DNA of 64,000 bases from Laccaria trichodermophora (GCA_018417955.1 JACTVC010000038.1:124001-188000), one strand, 5' to 3'; counted from the stretch's first letter, positions 49,569 to 63,699 are shown. Notes: generated by a model from the sequence alone, not told the origin. A program made the numbers and translations.

Positions 49569-50035
49569 CTATGACGAGTACAACTCCTCCTTCAACTCCA
49601 AGCCTATGCAATCGGATGGTCAGAATCAACCAAGGATACGCGACCATAAAACCCACCCAGCTCCTCCCGTAGAGGCCTCAGCTCATCAACATACGCCTGA
49701 TACTGCGCTTTGTTCTCCACCTTCTCCTTGATTCCCTCGAAGACCCGAACAGCAGTAGCATAGTCATTGACGCGCCTAGCAGCCCTAATAGCAGCCTCTA
49801 CAACGGAGGCAGACGGCACTAGATCATGCGCGAAGCAGTTATTGAGGCCCCGTTGGACTTCGAAGAGGTCTTCCGCGTTCTGGAAGAAGTTGACGTAGCG
49901 CTCCGAGAACGACTCGAATGACTCCTGGGCATGCGAGCTCGCTGGGCGGACAAGGAGGGTGGCCCGGGCGGTTGTGGCGACGAGTGATGGACGAGCAGAG
50001 GCGCGGAGGACGGAGGAGAGTATCTGAGCACGCAT
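49569..50035 (-). CDS. cox6: Cytochrome c oxidase subunit VI (COX6/COX5A)
   Basis: A nuclear subunit of respiratory complex IV on the matrix side of the inner mitochondrial membrane. Start ATG 50035. The N-terminus MRAQILSSVLRASARPSLVA is Arg/Ser-rich without acids, a mitochondrial presequence. The mature part has SFSERYVNFFQNAEDLFEVQ, RGLNNCFAHDLVPSASVVEA and ARRVNDYATAVRVFEGIKEK, characteristic of the family. A short intron just before the end (donor after GAGCTGG, acceptor TGCATAG near 49606) replaces a run-on tail with LGLELKEELYSS, the expected C-terminus, stopping at 49569. Confidence 0.93.
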
Positions 50036-50269
50036 TTTTGGGGGTGATGAACAGGCAAAACAGAGGCAAGGAATTGTTCGGGTTGTCGGGATTACCCGGT
50101 AACAGTAGTAAATTGAACCGCTGCCAATCTAAATGCCTGTGCGAATTCCTAGGAATCCTTTCACGTGGATTCTGGACTGTAGTCAATTTTAACGCGTATG
50201 TGGCTTTGACAAGAAAAAAAAGCGAAAGCCCTAGGTTTTACATTGATTATTCAACAAAAAACAAAAACA

Positions 50270-50435
50270 CCCATTATATTACGGTATAGAGTACAGTACA
50301 CACGAAAAAAATATCAACAAGGAAGCCAAAAAAGCAAGAGGAGATATGCTACAGGTGATTATGATTAGAGGTTGGCCTACGATAGTTTTTATTATTATGA
50401 TTCTTTGTGTTGATTGAAAAGCAAGAAACGCACCA
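50270..50435. repeat. Segment duplicated at 48305-48472
   Basis: The likely source copy, lying between COX6 and the 3' end of SCH9. See the partner entry for shared words. Confidence 0.75.
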
Positions 50436-50480
50436 ATAACTTTACAAGATCAGAGGTAGCGCGACCAAGAAGAAAACTAT

Positions 50481-50576
50481 TTAAAGAGTGGTGGAGGGGA
50501 GATTGGAGCCATTATAGAAATTAGAACCGTTGATAACAAAGTTGTGAGCGCCCTGCGATACATTCTGGTGTCCCAT
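50481..50576 (-). CDS. 31-residue ORF sharing its end with the SCH9 last exon
   Basis: ATG at 50576 opens MGHQNVSQGAHNFVINGSNF, continuing YNGSNLPSTTL to a stop at 50481. Its last 30-odd bases (GGCTCCAATCTCCCCTCCAC onward) are a near copy of the SCH9 terminal exon at 50665-50700. The HNFVINGSNFYN portion resembles the short HNFTINGGxF motif found at the N-terminus of many basidiomycete NLRs; that comparison is from memory. A donor/acceptor-like pair just upstream (GTGCGT near 50625; CACCAG near 50564) would allow it to be a small exon. It could be non-coding. Confidence 0.35.
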   Translation of the reverse strand: MGHQNVSQGAHNFVINGSNFYNGSNLPSTTL

Positions 50577-50667
50577 GATGATATATTAGCAGAAGAATTT
50601 GATGGACTTGGAGTGTAGACACGCACCAAGGCTGTGCCTTATGCCGTAGCCTCGGAACTCCTTGCGT

Positions 50668-52755
<2,088 letters not shown>

Positions 52756-53942
52756 TTGTATGGATTGGAGAAGAGTAATGGTGATATGTCAGTAAGGAAC
52801 GTGATAGAGAAAGCCTGCTTTCGTCGCAGTTGAAGGTGGTGAAGGAGTGTGATGGTTGATCGTAAGAATTCAATTGGGTAAATTTGAAGTTCTTCGGCGC
52901 TGGCCGGTGCTCCCTGACTGGTTCTTATAATGTACCGACGTCACTCATAGGGTGTATGATATTCCTAACAACATATAGCGATAGTTTGTGGGGAAAATCT
53001 CATTGAGAATCTGAAGATAGACAACGGAAGGAGTCCTGTAAAGCGGAAGCAGTTCTTCGCTATTTATTCAGAGGCGCGATGCCAAACACCACCAGTTTAG
53101 AATCTGAGCAAAATCTGACTGGCGACTGCGCAGTGAACCGTCATGAACGTTTGTATGGTAAGCCAATATCAGGAGATAGATATAGATTTTAAACCTGGAA
53201 GACATGTCTGACTCGGAGGCAAGTATGAGAAAGATCGACGGCGGCCAAGTGTTGACATCACACCATCATCAGTTATTGTGCAAACATGATCACAGAGATA
53301 TGGGCCGAGTGACGCGTCGACATGGCATCGACGTTTTTGTAAGTAAGCGCCGAAAGCTCCGCGACTTACGCCAACAAGTCACAGATACGGAACAGGAGTC
53401 CACAAGAGGATCATTTCGACGCGTGAAGCAGCCTTTAGCCTTTGAGTAATGAAAATTTGGTCGACGTGGTTTAAGGAGCCCGTATCCTGAAACTCCGGAT
53501 GACATGACCTCTGATGACTTTCGAAGCGTCGAGGACCGAGGAGGAGCCAAAAATAAAATAACTGCGATGAGTCGCCGAATCTGTATCAGATCTTCGATAC
53601 AACGTTCAATTTTGAATAATTGTCCGAGAAGAGTCTAGAAGAGTGGGCTGATAACTGAGAGGTGATAAAAATCCACTGCGGCGAAGCCGGAAGTATGAAC
53701 GAACTGAGCTCTGCCGAAGGACTTGCGCGGGTCAGTGGAGTTGAATCGAGTCATTATTGAAGGGACATGTCAGGGTTTTGACTCCCTGAACTTGGCGAGT
53801 TACGAAGTACGTGAAATTGCTTACGTTCTCACGCCGCGTCCCGTCAAGTACATACTTATGGCCGCCTACAAAACTTCTATATCAGTTTCCCAACTCTTAC
53901 CTTCCATTCGTTCATTTTTTTCTCACTACTACCCTTCCAGTC
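52756..53942. promoter_or_regulatory. Divergent region between SCH9 and the ABC transporter
   Basis: About 1.2 kb. An 81-codon frame at 53204-53449 begins MSDSEAS, oddly like the transporter's MSDSRAS. It has no further similarity and no splice logic, so I do not call it. The rest is presumably two promoters and 5' UTRs. Confidence 0.4.
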
Positions 53943-56900
53943 ATGTCTGACTCTAGGGCAAGTACCACCGACGAAAAGGTGGCCGTCAACGACGAGAAAG
54001 GCACTACCGCGCATCACGAGAACTCTAGCAAAGGCTTTTTTTCTCGCAGAAAATCACAACTTCCTGTTGACGAAAAGGATGAGAAGGAAAAGAATGGCGA
54101 TGTTACTACAGAGGTGACGCCAGCGGAACGCGAAGTGCCTCCCATATCCTTCACGCAACTATTCCGGTACCCCTTTTCTCTCCCTGAACGCCCCCGGATT
54201 CTCACCTTTCTTCAGTTTTTCAACACCGTTCGAACTCTTCATTGACGCCATTGGTATTGTTGCGGCCATGGCGGCTGGTGCAGCCCAGGTTACTATTCGT
54301 GTCATTTCTTTTGCGAATTGTTCATTGATGTTGTCTTGCCCCAGCCCCTCATGTCACTTTTGTTTGGTAATTTGACCCAAGGCTTTGTAACATTTTCATC
54401 AGTCCTTCTTCGGGCGAAGAATGGGGATCCGACTGCAGCGGCCGACATACCAGCCGCCGCCGCCGCCTTCCGCCACGACGCCGCCAAAGATGCGCTTTAT
54501 CTTGTATTAATTGGTACGCAACAATTTTTCTTTCGAGATTCATAGGTATAACTTGCACTCAGGTGTTGGCATGTTTGTCTGCACGTACACGTACATGTGT
54601 ATCTGGGTTTACACGGGCGAAGTTAACGCGAAACGTATTCGAGAACGTTACTTGAAAGCCATCTTGCGACAAGATATCGCATTCTTTGATAAAGTTGGAG
54701 CAGGCGAGGTTGCCACGCGAATTCAAACGGACACCCGTGAGTTTTGATCTCATGACGCGTGATTCAAGTTGCTTATGTCCCCAAGATCTGGTGCAACAGG
54801 GTATCTCTGAAAAGGTTGCCCTTGTTTTCAATTTTCTCGCCGCTTTCGTTACCGGTTTCGTCCTTGCATATATCCGCTCATGGCGACTCGCTCTTGCTAT
54901 GTCATCAATTTTGCCTTGCATCGCGATCACGGGTGGAGTGATGAACAAGTTTGTTTCTACATATATGCAGTTAGTGTTAGCCATGGGTTGTGTCATTTTG
55001 TTGGTTTTTTGACTAGTTTTTAGGTTGTCCCTCAAGCATGTTGCTGCCGCGGGAAGTTTGGCAGAAGAAGTTATCTCCACTGTACGCACAGCTCAAGCTT
55101 TTGGTACACAAGATAAGCTCTCCGTGTTATACGACGCCGAAATTGCACAATCCCTTGCTGTCGATCTGAAAGCCGCAGTTTGGCATGGCGGAGGTCTTGC
55201 CACCTTCTTTTTCGTAATTTATTCTGCATACGCCCTTGGTAAGCAATCAAATACTCTTTCCACGCGTCAGACGTTTACCCTTTCATCAGCATTTAGCTTC
55301 GGTACAACTCTAATTAACCAGGGCCATGGTTTGTCTCTCAATTTAGCCTCTGTTCTTGAGTTAATATACCGGTTTTCTAGCGACTGCTGGAGCTGTTGTC
55401 AATGTGTTCCTAGCAATTCTTATTGGCTCGTTCTCTCTGGCTCTTCTTGCTCCGGAAATGCAAGGTTAGTGCATGTACAATTGTCTACCTACTTTTTCTG
55501 ATCTGTTATTTTAGCTGTAACTCACGGCCGTGGAGCAGCCGGCAAGCTGTATGAGACCATTGATCGTATTCCCGACATCGATTCAGCTAATCCTGATGGT
55601 CTCAAACCTGAGAATGTTCACGGTGAAATCATTCTCGAGGATGTCAAGTTCAGCTATCCCTCTCGTCCAGACGTCCAGGTTGTGAAAGGCTTGTCTTTAA
55701 AGTTCCACGCAGGCAAAACTGCGGCTTTGGTTGGCGCGTCAGGTTCCGGCAAGTCCACCATCGTTTCTTTGGTCGAACGGTTCTACGATCCTACATCGGG
55801 CGTTGTGAAGCTAGACGGTCTTGATTTGAAGGACCTCAATGTGAAGTGGCTGCGATCTCAAATCGGTCTCGTTTCTCAAGAACCAACCCTGTTTGCCACG
55901 ACTATCAAGGGGAATGTCGCCCACGGGCTCATTGGCACGAAATTCGAGCATGCACCTGAAGAGGAGAAATTCGCTCTGATCAAGGATGCTTGCATCAAGG
56001 CTAACGCGGATGGTTTTGTTACCAAGCTTCCCCTGGGTTATGACACGATGGTAGGCGAGCGCGGATTCTTATTGTCTGGCGGACAGAAGCAGCGTATTGC
56101 CATCGCTCGGGCTATCGTCTCGGACCCTAGGATTTTGCTCCTGGACGAGGCAACTAGTGCTTTGGACACACAGTCGGAAGGCATTGTACAGGATGCTCTG
56201 GATAAGGCCGCAGCTGGTATGTCCCGCCTGTGGATCATAATAAAACATCCCTAATGCATCAACACAGGTCGAACTACTATCACTATTGCTCATCGACTGT
56301 CTACAATTAAGGATGCCGACGTCATATTCGTCATGGGCGATGGACTCGTGTTGGAACAAGGCACACACAATGAACTCCTTCAAGCAGACGGTGCCTATGC
56401 GCGTCTCGTTCAGGCTCAGAAGCTGCGAGAACAACGCCCGACTCTTTCTGACGATGACAGCGCCACTTCCGTCGATGAAGCTGAGGATATGGAGAAGCTG
56501 GCGCGGGAGGAGGTCCCCCTTGGTCGCAAAAACACAGGGCGTTCCCTCGCAAGCGATATTTTGGAACAGAAACGTCAAGCCGCAGCTGGCGAGAAGGAGA
56601 AGGGTGACTTGAGCCTGTTCACTCTTTTCATCCGCATGGGAAAGCTCATCAGGGCACAATGGAAAAATTATATCTTTGGTGCCATCTTCGCTTCCAGTAT
56701 GTCCCTTTGACCTTCTATTTTTTAACTTGTCTGACTTGAGTTCAAAGTGACCGGTATGGTGTATCCGGCTTTCGGTATCGTCTATGCCAAGGGTATCACG
56801 GGATTCTCACAAACCGACCCCCATGAGCGTCGCGTCTTGGGCGACCGTAATGCACTTTGGTATGTCCAGTCATATGCAACCAGATAAGATATTAACATTT

Positions 56901-59103
56901 ATATAGGTTCTTTGTCATTGCCATCCTTTCAATGTGTGCGATTGGAATGCAAAACTTCCTTTTCGCCTCAGCGGCTGCAAATTTGACATCGAAGCTCCGT
57001 TCATTATCTTTCAAAGCTATCTTGAGGCAAGACAGTGCGTTATGCGTTTCGCTTGATGATTGATAGACGTCTGATCTGTCTACTCGCCCGCAGTTGAATT
57101 CTTCGATCAGGATGAAAATAGCGTAGGGGAATTTTTTCAATACTTCTTACATCTTCTGAACTTTCTTTGACCCATTCAGACGGGAAGTTTAACTGCGAAC
57201 TTGAGTGACAACCCTCAAAAAGTCAATGGGCTTGCTGGTGTCACTTTGGGAGCCATTGTGCAAAGTATTTCGACTCTTATCACTGGCGCAATAATCGGTC
57301 TTGTGTTTATCTGGAAGGTGGCCCTCGTCGCCATTGGTATGGCCAATCAATGATTCTCTCCTTTGAACCCCCCTGATCTCTACCATTTAATAGCGTGCAG
57401 CCCTCTGCTTGTATCGACTGGTTATATCCGACTGGTTCGCTACCATTCATCATCATATTCTGGCATTTCGTTTACATTTGCTTTTTTTAAAGCGTATCGT
57501 CGTGCTCAAAGATCAGGCTAACAAGAAATCGCACGCAGCGTCTGCTCATTTGGCTTGCGAAGCAGCTGGATCTATCCGCACTGTCGCTTCGTTGACGCGG
57601 GAAGAGGACTGCTTGAAGCAATATAGCGAAAGCTTGGAGCTTCCCTTGAGGAATTCTAACAGAACTGCTATCTGGAGCAACATGCTCTTTGCATTCTCCC
57701 AGTCCCTCATCTTCTTCGTTATCGCCCTTGTCTTCTGGTATGGCTCCACGCTTGTGTCGAAACTTGAAGCCAGCACGTTCCAGTTCTACGTCGGGCTCAT
57801 GGTAAGCATCCGTCTAGTGTAATCATTCCATGCCTCATGTTTTGCCCATCAGAGCACAACTTTTGGCGCCATCCAGGCCGGAAACGTGTTCTCCTTTGTA
57901 CCTGACATGTCGTCGGCGAAAGGTGCTGGTTCAAACATCATCAAACTGCTCGATTCTACTCCAGAGATCGATGCGGAGTCGGACGCCGGCAAGAAGATTG
58001 ACCCTAACAATTGCAAGGGGCACATCCGTTTCGAGGGTGTTCACTTCCGCTACCCCACGAGACCTGCTGTTCGCGTCCTTCGTGAGTTATCCCTGGAAGT
58101 TGAGCCTGGAACCTATATCGCTCTTGTTGGAGCCAGCGGGTCGGGTAAAAGTACAGTGTAAGAATTTCAATCTCCGTGGAGCTCGGTTGACTTACATCCA
58201 TTGAAACCTCCAGTATTCAATTGATCGAGCGATTTTACGATACATTGGCTGGCGACATCTATGTACGTCGTCTTATTTAGGGCAGCGCTGGTTTGCAGGC
58301 GCTAAAATTTGAATTATAGCTTGATGGCGAACGCATCACGGACTTGAATATCCAAGAGTACCGCAAGCAGATGGCTTTGGTGTCTCAAGAACCCACTCTC
58401 TACGCTGGAACGGTCCGCTTCAACATTTTGCTTGGGGCTATCAAGCCAGAGTCGAAAGTTACGCAAGAGGAAATCGAAAATGCTTGCCGAGATGCCAACA
58501 TCCTGGAATTCATTCAATCGCTACCACAGTATGTTCTCACTACGTATTCCAGTTCTCGATCTAAATCTCAAACGCAGAGGCTTCGACACCGAAGTCGGTG
58601 GCAAGGGATCTCAGTTGTCCGGTGGACAGAAACGTAAGCTGCGCCCCGGCTATGTCGAAGCCCGACTAATCCTTGCCCCTTCATAGAACGTATTGCCATC
58701 GCCCGTGCCCTGCTGCGGAACCCTAAAGTTCTGCTACTGGATGAGGTAAGTAATTTGCGATCTTTGGGGGGTTCAGCCAATTCATGATTTTCCTGTGCTG
58801 TAGGCTACTTCCGCACTGGATTCAAATTCCGAAAAGGTGGTGCAAGCCGCCCTCGATCAGGCGGCTAAGGGCAGGACGACAATCGCGATTGCCCATCGAT
58901 TGTCAACGATTCAAAATGCAGATCGCATGTAAGTCTCCAGTTAAGCGTTGTTAAGGAGGGGTGTGGCTGACTCGTTCATTTTCTATAGTTACTTCATCAA
59001 GGAGGGACGGGTGAGCGAGTCCGGAACACACGACCAGCTGTTGGCGAAACGTGGAGACTACTACGAATTCGTGCAACTGCAAGCCCTCAGCAAACGCGAA
59101 TAA
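53943..59103 (+). CDS. Full-length ABCB multidrug/peptide exporter (MDR1/Ste6-like)
   Basis: An ATP-driven exporter with TMD-NBD-TMD-NBD order, encoded in some twenty exons. Start ATG at 53943 ([20 protein letters not shown]), preceding [23 protein letters not shown]1 includes [23 protein letters not shown]1 near 55640-56330: [65 protein letters not shown] charged linker ([20 protein letters not shown] type) leads to TMD2. NBD2 near 57990-59100: [53 protein letters not shown] and [17 protein letters not shown], ending LQALSKRE. All catalytic motifs are intact. It could export drugs, lipids or a farnesylated pheromone. Confidence 0.94.
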
Positions 59104-59487
59104 AATACCCAGGCCGATTTTTTTTCCCCTTGGGACGGTGGATTGTACATAACGATTTTTATGGCTTAGATATACCTTGCTGCTCTTGGAAGACATCTGG
59201 TTTCACGTTGAACAGCCTCATACCCTCCTTAATTTCACAGTAATACTTACGTAGAAACATGCATTGAACACGAGGACATCTTGCAAAGAGTTTATATTGT
59301 CCGGCTGAAGCTGAGCACTGAGCACTAACTAACATTTAAACGACCAACTTCCATGACCAAGGCGGCATCGGTGAGAAGAGGTAAGTTGGGTGGTTTGAAG
59401 TCGGTCGATAATCTTGGCGGGGCTCTGCACGTGCCCACATTCATACGCAACACAAATCCGACATCAACTGTACCATCAACACAGAAA
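59104..59487. promoter_or_regulatory. Intergenic region upstream of SCS2
   Basis: 3' end of the transporter and promoter of the VAP gene. An upstream ATG-containing frame from 59353 runs in frame into the VAP ATG at 59488, but the family's N-terminus starts at 59488. Confidence 0.45.
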
Positions 59488-60803
59488 ATGTCTGTCTCCC
59501 TCTCCCCCAGCAGCGCCCTCGGCTTCAGGAGTACGTCCTTCAATTCTCTCTTATCGTCGATGCTGACATCCTTCAGGACCACTCACTCAACTTGTCAAAC
59601 GCTCTCTCATCATCACCAACAACAACACCCAACCTGTCGCCTTCAAGGTCAAGACAACCGCCCCAAAGGTATGCAGCACCCATCGTCGTTGTTCGGGCTG
59701 ACCTTATAACCTAGTTGTACTGTGTACGACCTAATTCTGGCCGTGTTGAGGCAGGCGAACATGTCGAGGTTTCTGGTGAGTTACTTCCGTTGTATCTGCG
59801 TCATCCTCAACAACTCAAACATCCCCGCAGTCATGCTTCAGGCTCTCAAGGAAGAGCCTCCATTAAACACAAAATGCAAAGATAAGTTCCTCATTCAGAG
59901 CACCATCATCACCCCCGACAAAGAGACAATGACGCTCCACGACATCGTACGTATTTCGGCTCCACTACTACAAATAGAAACCTTATAATTCTTTTACTCA
60001 GTGGGCTAGTCCGGATACCAACGAAGAGGGAAAGGTGCATCAGCAGAAGCTACGCGTGACGTATCTGCCTCCAGAGGGCCAGGTGCTGGAAGAGGAAGAC
60101 GAAAACGTGGGGCCGCCGAACATTGTGTCTGTCATCGGGGGCCACGAGTCGGTGAGTCTAAAATAGCTCATTTTTGCATAACACAAACATCATCCACGGC
60201 TTTCAGGACGTCGATACTGTTCGGCAGGACCATAACGGCCATGAGGCCAGCAACGACGTCATTCAACCAGTTCCACTGGAAGAGCCCCGTCGGTCGATAA
60301 CCCCTCCGCCACACGACTATGGCATGGCTCGCGAGGAGTCGCAGGAGGCTCCTGCCTACGACGAATCCATCACACAAGAACACGAGCCCTCTCATAGACC
60401 TGAAACCCCGGTCCACCTCCACGAGACCCCCGTTATTATTATACATGAACTGGCGCCCGCTGAGGAGACGCCCGAGGTCACCGTCCAGCAAGAGCCCGTG
60501 TTGATGCCTGCCTCTGTCTCAGCTCCCCCCGCCATCATTGTTAGGGAGAATCCTGTGAATGAGGAGCTTTACGCGAAATTCAGGGAAGCAGAGCGGGAGA
60601 TCGACCGTCTACGATCGACGATTGCGACGATGGCGGCGGCGCCTCCGCAGCTACGGCAGAGGACAAGAGCACTGTCTGATAGCGGCAGCACCGCGGAAAC
60701 CGATATTCAAACTATGGGACCACTACAACAAGAAGGCGTTCCTCTGCAGGTGGTTGTGATCATCGCACTTGGCGTATTTATCACGACATACCTCTTCTTC
60801 TGA
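59488..60803 (+). CDS. scs2: VAMP-associated protein (VAP/Scs2), ER tail-anchored
   Basis: VAPs recruit FFAT-motif proteins to ER membrane contact sites. Start at 59488 (MSVSLSPSSALGFR, then RPLTQLVKRSLIITNNN after a 59530-59578 intron). The MSP domain continues QPVAFKVKTTAPK, LYCVRPNSGRVEAGEHVEVS, VMLQALKEEPPLNTKCKDKF and LIQSTIITPDKETMTLHDIW over several introns. A long Pro/Glu-rich linker follows, then a coiled coil (YAKFREAEREIDRLRSTIAT). The C-terminal anchor is LQVVVIIALGVFITTYLFF, stopping at 60803. Complete and typical for the family. Confidence 0.93.
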
Positions 60804-61200
60804 AGATCAGGAGTTGCGATTTTGTTTATTCAAACATGCATATTTTTCTTTCCTCGGTTCCATTTTTCTTGTCTTTCTTTCTGTATGTGGTGAGAACAAT
60901 TTCGATACATTCCGTCTCACATGTTACAATAAAAGTCCGTTCCCTACTTACCGACAAAACGCTATTTATTTTTTGATTTTCATCTATATCTCAGTCCTAG
61001 TGATACCTTTCTCTTAGTACTAGTAATGCGACTAATATGACGCGCGCCCACTGCGGCGCAGTTGGTCTCTTGCTAGGAGAACTTTGGATTGAAGACATCA
61101 CATGTGATTGAAGTTACCGGTCATGTGATTGAAATAACCGAAAGCGTCGCGTGACTTGGATTTTCCAATTCTCCCTGTTCTTCCTCTTCACTCGTTTCCA
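60804..61200 (+). promoter_or_regulatory. ETFB promoter with E-box palindrome and 21-bp direct repeat
   Basis: Within about 100 bp of the ETFB start are two adjacent 21-bp units, CATGTGATTGAAGTTACCGG (61101-61121) and CATGTGATTGAAATAACCGA (61122-61142), 17 of 21 bases alike. The first overlaps the 10-bp palindrome TCACATGTGA (61098-61107), an E-box-type site. Placement and repetition suggest a transcription-factor site pair. The part from 60804 to about 61020 is SCS2 3' sequence. Confidence 0.45.
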
Positions 61201-63306
61201 ATGAGGCCCTCTCCAGCCCGGTTGCTAAACATTCTGGTTCCCGTCAAACGGCATGTATTAAATACTTCCAAATGAATATTCAGAATCTAACCTCCAGTGA
61301 CAGCGCAGTCGATTATGCAGTCAAGATTCGCGTCAACCCGCAAAAGACGGGTATTGATACCAACGTCAAGCATTCCATGGTATTCCGCTTCTACTTTCGT
61401 TGAAAATATTATTGACGCACAGTAGAACCCATTCGACGAAATTGGTTTGTCGCCTCTCTTCCTATTCCCCGCCCCCAACTAATCCCGGACGGATCACAGC
61501 TGTCGAAGAAGCCGTTCGCCTCCGCGAGCGACTCAAGACGGAGGTCAAATCAATAAAAGCCATAACCATCGGTCCTCCCAAATCGTTGGATACTCTCCGT
61601 ACGGCCCTAGCCATGGGTGCAGACGCAGCGGTTCATGTCCAGCATGGCGAGGAAGGCAGCGCTGGGCCTGAGCCCTTGAGCGTGGCGAAGACCTTCAAGG
61701 CTTGGATGGAGAAGCAAAAGGAAGGTGTGTTGCTTGCGTTCGCCGTGACGCTTTCTTTCGTTCTTTTTGCTTTTCTTTTTCTTCCACCGTTTTCAAGTCA
61801 ACGAGTCTACGTCACAATGTTTGTCGGAGTCGACGCGTTGTTTTTCCCTCTGGCAAATTCAAATACTACCATCGTCGTTGACTCCTTCCAAGAGCAACTC
61901 ATCTATCGTCTAATCTATTCCTTGCTTGTTCCACCACCACTGGTTCAAAGCCGAATCAGTTTTGGACGCTTGCCCTCTTTTCAACCCACAAAGCCATATG
62001 TGTTTCCTAAAGATAAACTTAATTGCCCTATTTCCATGGCCAACACGTACGTTCTGGTCTTTGACTTCTTTCTTCCATTCATTCAACATTTGCAGGTTCA
62101 ACCCGATATTTCCTCCTCACACTATTATAGACTGGATTGCTCGCAGTTATGCACGCATACCTGTCCCTTCTCTTGAAACCCCGGCTATAGTCCTGCAAAA
62201 TTCTATAGTCAAAGGGGGTCACCTGAAGCCTTCCCGTTGTTCCTGTCAAGTCATATGCGACCCCAAACCCTTCAGCTCGTCCTGAACCGTGATCTACTTG
62301 AGGAGCAACCCGTTGTTCCTGTCAAGTCATACGCGACCACAAACCCACCCATCCGGCTCGTCTTTAACCGTGATCTACTTGGCGTCTGCGAGTCCAATAT
62401 GTATCCCAGATTGCCTCGCGTTTTTGACTTCAAGCCGAAACCGCCTCATTAAATTCAGGCCTAGCCACATGTTTGCAAGCCTCCACCATTCTCACGTCTC
62501 CGAGCCCAAATCACTGGAAAATTAAAAGGCGCAGGTTCGACGGTCTTTCAGAGAACGACATTGGCCGTGACAGGTTTCATAATACGGAAATGAGCGATCG
62601 CGCGCGCTTCTTTTCCTGCTCTGGACGCGTCGAGTCGTAATGTGTATTCGAGTTTCACGGTCATCCAAACGTGAACATAAAACAATCAAATTTTGTGGAC
62701 CTCTCCGACCCTTTACTTCACCATGTTATTTTCTTCTTTTTTTTTCTCCCTCTCTTTTTCTCTTCAATCGTCGTAAAGAACGATAGGATAGTGACACCCC
62801 TCTTCCTTCTAGGCGAGAAAATCGATATGGTAATTCTTGGAAAACAGGCTATCGACGACGATCTAGGCGTTACAGGCCAGATGCTCGCGGGTTTGCTGGG
62901 CTGGAGTCAAGCCACGTTTGCATCCAAAATTGAAGTGGACGTAGAGAAGAAGCAGGCGCTGGTTACACGTGAAATCGACGGTGGTTCAGAGGAACTCAGG
63001 TGCTCGTTGCCCATTGTGATTACCACCGACCTGAGGTACGTTTCTCCCTCAACATGTTTAATCTGAACTGACGTGGTGTGGCAACATAGACTCAACGAAC
63101 CGCGGTACGCGTCTTTGCCTAACATCATGAAAGCGAAGAAAAAGCCCGTGGAAACGATCTCGCCTGCAGACCTGGGATTGGATTATACACCGCAATTGGA
63201 GCTCATCAAGGTGGAGGAACCGCCGAAGAGGGTTGGGGGCGGGAAGGTGGGATCGGTGGATGAGCTGGTAGAGAAGTTGAAGGAGGCAGGTATTACGGCG
63301 GTGTGA
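61201..63306 (+). CDS. etfb: Electron transfer flavoprotein subunit beta
   Basis: With ETF-alpha this mitochondrial matrix protein carries electrons from acyl-CoA dehydrogenases to ETF-ubiquinone oxidoreductase. Start ATG 61201 ([17 protein letters not shown]). Exon 1 (61201-61250) joins exon 2 (61304) to give [15 protein letters not shown], which requires a GC-AG intron. [39 protein letters not shown] and [17 protein letters not shown] follow. A 1088-nt intron (61725-62812) leads to [59 protein letters not shown] and GITAV. The ETF signature and AMP/FAD contact regions are present. Confidence 0.93.
62233..62384 (+). repeat. 76-bp tandem duplication inside the ETFB intron
   Basis: Two copies starting at CCCGTTGTTCCTGTCAAGTC (62233 and 62309), sharing CATAYGCGACC and GTGATCTACTTG at their ends, with small differences. 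They lie within the unusually long intron. Confidence 0.7.
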
Positions 63307-63458
63307 GTTGTGAGTTTCTTGTAATTAGGAGGTTGGAACAGGACAAAACTCTAATTAAATGACACTCACCCATCGCTGGAATCCTTCTTACCCAGTGCAG
63401 ATTTGCGTTACGGACTTGCTGCAAAAGGAAATGGTCATTGCTGGGCAAGATACCAGAG

Positions 63459-63538
63459 AGGCACTGCCAGGAATCGAACCTGGGTTCCAAGAATTTACCA
63501 GTCAGAATCTTGAGTGATAACCGCTACACTACAGCGCC
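63459..63538 (-). tRNA. tRNA-Gln (anticodon CUG), with a short intron
   Basis: On the minus strand the 7-bp acceptor stem GGCGCTG pairs with CAGTGCC, with one G-U. The D arm GTAGTGTAGCGGTTATCAC contains the A box; the T arm AGGTTCGATTCCTGG contains the B box. The anticodon stem is CAAGA/TCTTG around a 15-nt loop TTCTGACTGGTAAAT. This is explained by anticodon CTG plus an intron of about 8 nt after position 37. The D-arm sequence matches the style of fungal tRNA-Gln. It lies downstream of ETFB. Confidence 0.88.
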
Positions 63539-63699
63539 TTTATAGCATAAATTTGGCACACCAATAGGGTCCACAACATCCTGGAGTCTCTGAACACAAT
63601 ACCCTCATGATTGCAAACTTCTCTGCATTGCTCAAGCTCAAGTTCAAATGAAAATGCAAGCACGAATATGCTATATGAAGTACGATACTGCGCTTGGAT

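Noticed and set aside
53204..53449. 81-residue ORF starting MSDSEAS, similar to the ABC transporter start MSDSRAS
   Set aside because: Similarity ends after a few residues and there is no splice route into the transporter; more likely chance in the upstream region.
61926..62285. 119-residue ORF inside the long ETFB intron
   Set aside because: Flanking ETFB coding sequence is continuous without it and the protein matches nothing; the intron is more simply non-coding.
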